A stretch of DNA of 8,797 nucleotides, taken from NCBI GenBank assembly GCA_028715025.1, contig JAQTLG010000053.1, positions 1 through 8,797 of the forward strand, given 5' to 3'. A program made the position numbers and the translations under genes. Shown here piece by piece: positions 5,652 through 8,797 of the stretch (within the stretch, counting starts at the first letter, position 1; every line of letters begins with the position of its first letter). The DNA is from Dehalococcoidia bacterium (lineage in GTDB: Bacteria > Chloroflexota > Dehalococcoidia > GIF9 > UBA5629). Below the pieces are notes generated by a model. It had not been told where the DNA came from, ran no database searches, and saw only the letters and a list, made by a program, of their open reading frames with translations.

Positions 5652-6857
5652 ATGAGTAAACTACCATTGGAAGGCATCAAGGTCCTCGATTTTACCTGGG
5701 TGATAGCGGGCCCGCTCATCACGAAATGCCTGGCCGATTACGGAGCAACCGTTATCAGGGTCGAATCCATGGCACGTCCCTGTTTTCTGAGGGTATCAGG
5801 CCCATTCAAGGACCGCGTTGTCGGGCCGGACAATACCACCTATTTCGCTTACTTTAATCCCAATAAATACAGCGCCTCTTTGAACCTAAAGAAGCCGGTA
5901 GGGCTGCGGACGGCCAGAAAACTGGCGGATTGGGCGGACATAATAGTTGAGAATTATGTGCCGGGAAAGCTGGCGAAGCTGGGCCTTGATTATGAGAGTG
6001 TTAAAAAAACCAATCCGGATGTTATTATGCTGAGTACGTCAGGACAAGGTCAGACGGGGCCCATGGCCGCGATCCCCATGACAGGGATGATCCTGGTAGC
6101 TCTGACCGGATTTATGTTCTACAGCGGATGGCCGGGAGAAGACAGCACGCAGCCATTCGGCCCCGTGAACGATTTTGTTACCCCCTCATTCGCCCTCCCT
6201 GCAATTATGGCTGCTCTCCGTCACAGGAAATTAACCGGCAGGGGTCAGTCCATTGATCTGTCACAACTGGAAGCGGGAATTCAATTTTTAGCGCCCGGCA
6301 TGCTGGATTACACGGTTAACCAGAGGCAAACAGGAAACGTCGGCAACTCCTCTCCCGAGGCTGCTCCACACGGCGTCTACCCCTGCGCCGACAGCAGATG
6401 GTGCGCCATAGCCGTTTTTTCGGATAACGAATGGAAGGCGTTCTGTACCGCCATGGATCATCCTGATACGGCGGACGATCCCCTGTTCAGCACTTTTGCA
6501 TGCAGGAAAAGAAACGAAGATAGGCTGAACGAAATGGTTGGTCAATGGACCATTAAACATACACCCGAACACATAATGCAGACGCTTCAGAACGCGGGTG
6601 TACAGGCAGGGGTAGTTCAGAATTCCAGGGATGTCTGCGAAGATCCGCAGCTCAAAGCGCGCAACCATTTCTGGAGCATGAAACATCCCGTGATCGGGGA
6701 TTCTATCAGTTTTGGCGAGCCTGCCATATTATCGGAAACACCCGCTCAACCGCTCAGGCCCGCCCCATGCCTGGGCGAACATACAGAATTTGTTGCATCT
6801 GAATTCTTGAATATGTCCGAGCAAGAGCTGATCGAGTTATTATCAGATGAAAGCTGA
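5652..6857 (+). CDS. CaiB/BaiF family III CoA-transferase, catalytic subunit
   Basis: The 401-residue protein is a second, clearly different member of the same family. Landmarks are VLDFTWVIAGPLITKCLADYG at the N-terminus (11-31, longer than the usual core), N101-Y-V-P-G-K-L, LSTSGQGQTGPM at 127-138, and A187-A-L-R-H-R-K-L-T-G-R-G-Q. Asp174 in PVNDFVTPSF sits at the spacing of the family's catalytic aspartate, 14 residues before the second Ala of the AAL motif. That Asp forms the CoA thioester via a mixed anhydride. With the upstream subunit it probably forms a heteromer, as in two-subunit family III enzymes such as benzylsuccinate CoA-transferase BbsEF. It would convert a carboxylate into its CoA ester using a donor such as succinyl-CoA; both partners are inferred. 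The ribosome binding site is weak, so translational coupling to the gene before is possible. Confidence 0.9.
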   Translation: MSKLPLEGIKVLDFTWVIAGPLITKCLADYGATVIRVESMARPCFLRVSGPFKDRVVGPDNTTYFAYFNPNKYSASLNLKKPVGLRTARKLADWADIIVENYVPGKLAKLGLDYESVKKTNPDVIMLSTSGQGQTGPMAAIPMTGMILVALTGFMFYSGWPGEDSTQPFGPVNDFVTPSFALPAIMAALRHRKLTGRGQSIDLSQLEAGIQFLAPGMLDYTVNQRQTGNVGNSSPEAAPHGVYPCADSRWCAIAVFSDNEWKAFCTAMDHPDTADDPLFSTFACRKRNEDRLNEMVGQWTIKHTPEHIMQTLQNAGVQAGVVQNSRDVCEDPQLKARNHFWSMKHPVIGDSISFGEPAILSETPAQPLRPAPCLGEHTEFVASEFLNMSEQELIELLSDES

Positions 6858-6904
6858 TATCCAAAAGCGCACGAAGTATATAGATTAATAGGCGCAAGTA
6901 CGCC

Positions 6905-8302
6905 ATGAAAACGAGGAATGGGATGGATGCAAGTAATATATTAGCTGACAATATCGCCGGCATTACCATTAAGGACATCCCACGGGAAGTCGTGGACATA
7001 ACAAAGAAATGCATCCTGGATACATTTGGCTGCATACTCGCAGGCTCCGGTTTATCCCAGGACAGTAAAAATGTGATCGACCTGTTTATCGAAGCAGGAG
7101 GCAATGAAGAGTCCACAGTCATAGGATTTGATAAGAAGCTGCCTTCCTGGTCGGCCGCTTTCGCCAACGGTGTGCTGGCGCATGCTCTTGACTACGATGA
7201 CATTGTCGACGAAGCCGGGGTCCATCCTACCCTTTGCACTGTCCCGGCCACCTTCGCCCTGGCGGAAAAGAGGGGCGGTGTAACCGGCAAAGAGTTTATC
7301 GCCGCCGTTGCCCTGGGGAACGATTTAATATGCAGGCTGGGCTCTGCCATTAAAAGGAAGCAGGAGGGATTAACACTGGGCTTCCGGCCTGCTCCCGTGC
7401 TCGGTGTTTTCGGAGCCGCGGCAGCGGCGGGCAAGATACTGAAACTTGACCGGGAACAGATTGTGGATGCCATTGGCATCGCCTTTCACCAGGCTGCAGC
7501 GGGGACATTTGAGGTATTCCTCAGCCCCGGAGACCCCAAAATAAGGGAGCTCTACGGAGGCAGCATCGGGATGCAGGCCACCCTCGCAGCGCTGATGGCA
7601 CAAAGGGGAGTCACAGGGATAAAAACGAGCTTCGAAGGTCCCGCAGGACTGTTCAACCTGTATTTCCAGGGAAAATATGACCGGGATTATCTGTTAGGAG
7701 ATTTAGGGACGAGGTTCGACGGCCTGAACGTGGGATTGAAGGCCTGGTCGGCCAATAGAATCATGCATAATCACGTCCAGGCGGCTCTGGAACTGACGCG
7801 CGAGCATGGTATCAATCCTGCGGACATTGAGCAGATCACTCTTTATGTTACGGAAATACAGAAAAGATACGCCGGAGAAGAGAGGAAAAAACCTGCGACC
7901 AGCACCGAAGCAAGGATCAGCCTGCCGTTCTGTGTCGGCGCCGCCATCGTCAATAAGGGACTCGGCATCAGGAGCTTCACTTCAGATGGGCTGTCGGATA
8001 CAGCTACGTTAATGCTGGCTCAAAAAATAGTAGCTGAGGATATCAGCTACGGCGAGGTCAAGTCCTTCTTCGCGCCGGGTAAAGTTTCAATTAAAATCAA
8101 ATCAGGCGAGGTATTCATCAAACAAATAGACTTTCCCTTTGGACATCCGCATAATCCAATGAGCTTAGAAGATGCCGTTAACAAATTCAAAGACTGCGCT
8201 CAGTACTCAGAATCTCCAGGGCAGGCGGCACATATTCTGAAGACACTGAATAAGCTGGAGACCATCAAGGATGTGAGGGAGATCACGGGGTCATTCCAAT
8301 AA
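6905..8302 (+). CDS. MmgE/PrpD family protein
   Basis: The 465-residue length and pattern fit the MmgE/PrpD family (2-methylcitrate dehydratase, cis-aconitate decarboxylase, iminodisuccinate epimerase and many uncharacterised members). The helical core includes ILDTFGCILAGSG (37-49), the signature H93-A-L-D-Y-D-D with H107-P-T, AAAAAGKILKLD at 171-182, and M287-H-N-H-V-Q-A-A-L at the second-domain junction. Compared by eye with cis-aconitate decarboxylase, the active-site Asp (D96) and two His (H107, H288) are kept. A Thr is Ile100, a third His appears as Arg161 and a Lys as Arg214. The reaction may therefore differ, although these alignments are rough. It lies 47 nt after the CoA-transferase and closes the operon. 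An in-frame ATG at 6923 is preceded by GAGGA at 6913-6917 and could be the true start, giving 459 residues. Confidence 0.9.
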   Translation: MKTRNGMDASNILADNIAGITIKDIPREVVDITKKCILDTFGCILAGSGLSQDSKNVIDLFIEAGGNEESTVIGFDKKLPSWSAAFANGVLAHALDYDDIVDEAGVHPTLCTVPATFALAEKRGGVTGKEFIAAVALGNDLICRLGSAIKRKQEGLTLGFRPAPVLGVFGAAAAAGKILKLDREQIVDAIGIAFHQAAAGTFEVFLSPGDPKIRELYGGSIGMQATLAALMAQRGVTGIKTSFEGPAGLFNLYFQGKYDRDYLLGDLGTRFDGLNVGLKAWSANRIMHNHVQAALELTREHGINPADIEQITLYVTEIQKRYAGEERKKPATSTEARISLPFCVGAAIVNKGLGIRSFTSDGLSDTATLMLAQKIVAEDISYGEVKSFFAPGKVSIKIKSGEVFIKQIDFPFGHPHNPMSLEDAVNKFKDCAQYSESPGQAAHILKTLNKLETIKDVREITGSFQ

Positions 8303-8310
8303 ACTATTTG

Positions 8311-8349
8311 AAGCATATACCTGGTGGCACTGTCAGAGAAGATATGCTT
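8311..8349 (+). terminator. Weak hairpin downstream of the MmgE/PrpD gene
   Basis: AAGCATAT at 8311-8318 and ATATGCTT at 8342-8349 form an 8-bp stem around a 23-nt loop, just after the operon's last stop. No T-tract follows and the loop is long, so an intrinsic terminator is only one possibility; an mRNA 3' stabilising hairpin is another. Confidence 0.3.
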
Positions 8350-8398
8350 TAATGTGGCTTGAGACAAAACAGTTGTAAAAACCTCTTGATATCTTGAA

Positions 8399-8404
8399 TA
8401 TAAT
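8399..8404 (+). promoter_or_regulatory. Possible -10 element of the nitroreductase gene
   Basis: A perfect TATAAT lies 22 nt before the ATG at 8427, implying a very short leader that would still contain the ribosome binding site. The only -35-like hexamer, TTGTAA at 8373-8378, is 20 bp away, which is too far to be convincing. Confidence 0.4.
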
Positions 8405-8413
8405 CTGCGAATA

Positions 8414-8420
8414 GAGGGAG
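8414..8420 (+). promoter_or_regulatory. Ribosome binding site of the nitroreductase gene
   Basis: GAGGGAG lies 6 nt before ATG 8427 and supports that start. Confidence 0.6.
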
Positions 8421-8426
8421 CGGTGT

Positions 8427-8797
8427 ATGGATACAATCGAATGCATGATGACTCGCAGGAGCATCCGTAAATACACTGACAGGTCGGTGGATGATGGTGT
8501 GGTGAAGCAATTGTTACAGGTGGCAATGGCGGCGCCGTCTTCAGCTAACGAACAACCATGGCAGTTCGTAGTTATCAGAGACCGTGAGATACTCAGTCAG
8601 GCATCCAAAATCCATACGTTCTCATATATGCTTGATCAGGCGGCCCTGGCTATACTGGTTTGTGAGGACCCAACTTTTGAAGTCAACACCGGCCGCGGTC
8701 CGCTTGACTGCTCTGCTGCCACAATGAATATCCTTCTGGCCGCTCATGCCCTGGGTTTAGGAGCTGTTTGGGTAGGGATATTCCCGATGCAGGAGCG
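8427..8797 (+). CDS. Nitroreductase family protein (FMN-dependent), 3' end outside window
   Basis: The first 123 codons are present; the frame is open to the window edge. The start MDTIECMMTRRSIRKY is the classic nitroreductase N-terminus, with R10-R11-S12-x-R14-K15 contacting FMN phosphate. A36-P-S-S-A-N-E-Q-P-W-Q-F (36-47) follows as the second family motif. D94-C-S-A-A-T-M-N-I-L-L-A-A-H-A-L-G-L-G-A-V-W-V-G (94-117) is the conserved dimer-core helix. Members are homodimeric flavoproteins of about 170-220 residues that reduce nitro compounds, quinones, flavins or other substrates with NAD(P)H, so roughly the last third is missing here. It has its own putative -10 and ribosome binding site, 124 nt after the operon, so it may be an independent gene. 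Confidence 0.88.
   Translation, partial: MDTIECMMTRRSIRKYTDRSVDDGVVKQLLQVAMAAPSSANEQPWQFVVIRDREILSQASKIHTFSYMLDQAALAILVCEDPTFEVNTGRGPLDCSAATMNILLAAHALGLGAVWVGIFPMQE

Noticed and set aside
4398..6857. Recent tandem duplication of the CoA-transferase gene
   Set aside because: The two proteins are very different outside the family landmarks, so they are ancient paralogues, not a recent copy or assembly artefact.
6858..6904. Internal promoter or terminator before the MmgE/PrpD gene
   Set aside because: The 47-nt gap shows no stable hairpin and no paired -35/-10 hexamers, so co-transcription is the simpler reading.

Overview
This is an 8.8 kb stretch of a mid-GC prokaryotic chromosome, densely coding and with no RNA genes, CRISPR arrays or insertion sequences that I can see. 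The gene set suggests an anaerobic bacterium: a DUF2284 cysteine-rich protein, paired family III CoA-transferases, an MmgE/PrpD protein, an Lrp-type regulator and a small nitroreductase. Two proteins of unknown function (a 94-aa membrane protein and a lipoprotein) remind me of families I associate with Chloroflexota/Dehalococcoidia. That assignment is a low-confidence inference from memory, not from any search.

Left part (1-3241): a DUF2284 putative metal-binding protein is followed closely by a 53-codon gene with a strong ribosome binding site. The pair ends in a hairpin that overlaps the small gene's stop codon. A short three-helix membrane protein lies on the minus strand, divergent from a ten-helix EamA/DMT-type transporter. 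A secreted or lipid-anchored protein of unknown function follows. These look like ordinary, mostly independent units.

Right part (3284-8797): a minus-strand regulator made of two complete Lrp/AsnC units fused head to tail is transcribed away from a three-gene operon. The 184-bp gap between them is AT-rich and holds a good sigma70-type promoter, a 10-bp inverted repeat flanking it upstream, and a 7-bp direct repeat spaced 21 bp. The operon encodes two different CaiB/BaiF (family III) CoA-transferase subunits and an MmgE/PrpD family protein. By hand alignment the catalytic aspartate is present only in the second transferase subunit (D174); the first has tyrosine (Y171) there. The most economical reading is a heteromeric CoA-transferase that activates a carboxylic acid, working with a dehydratase/decarboxylase/isomerase-like MmgE/PrpD protein, and controlled by a ligand-sensing double-Lrp repressor or activator. 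The substrate cannot be told from the sequence. A nitroreductase-family gene with its own putative promoter starts after the operon and is cut by the window end.
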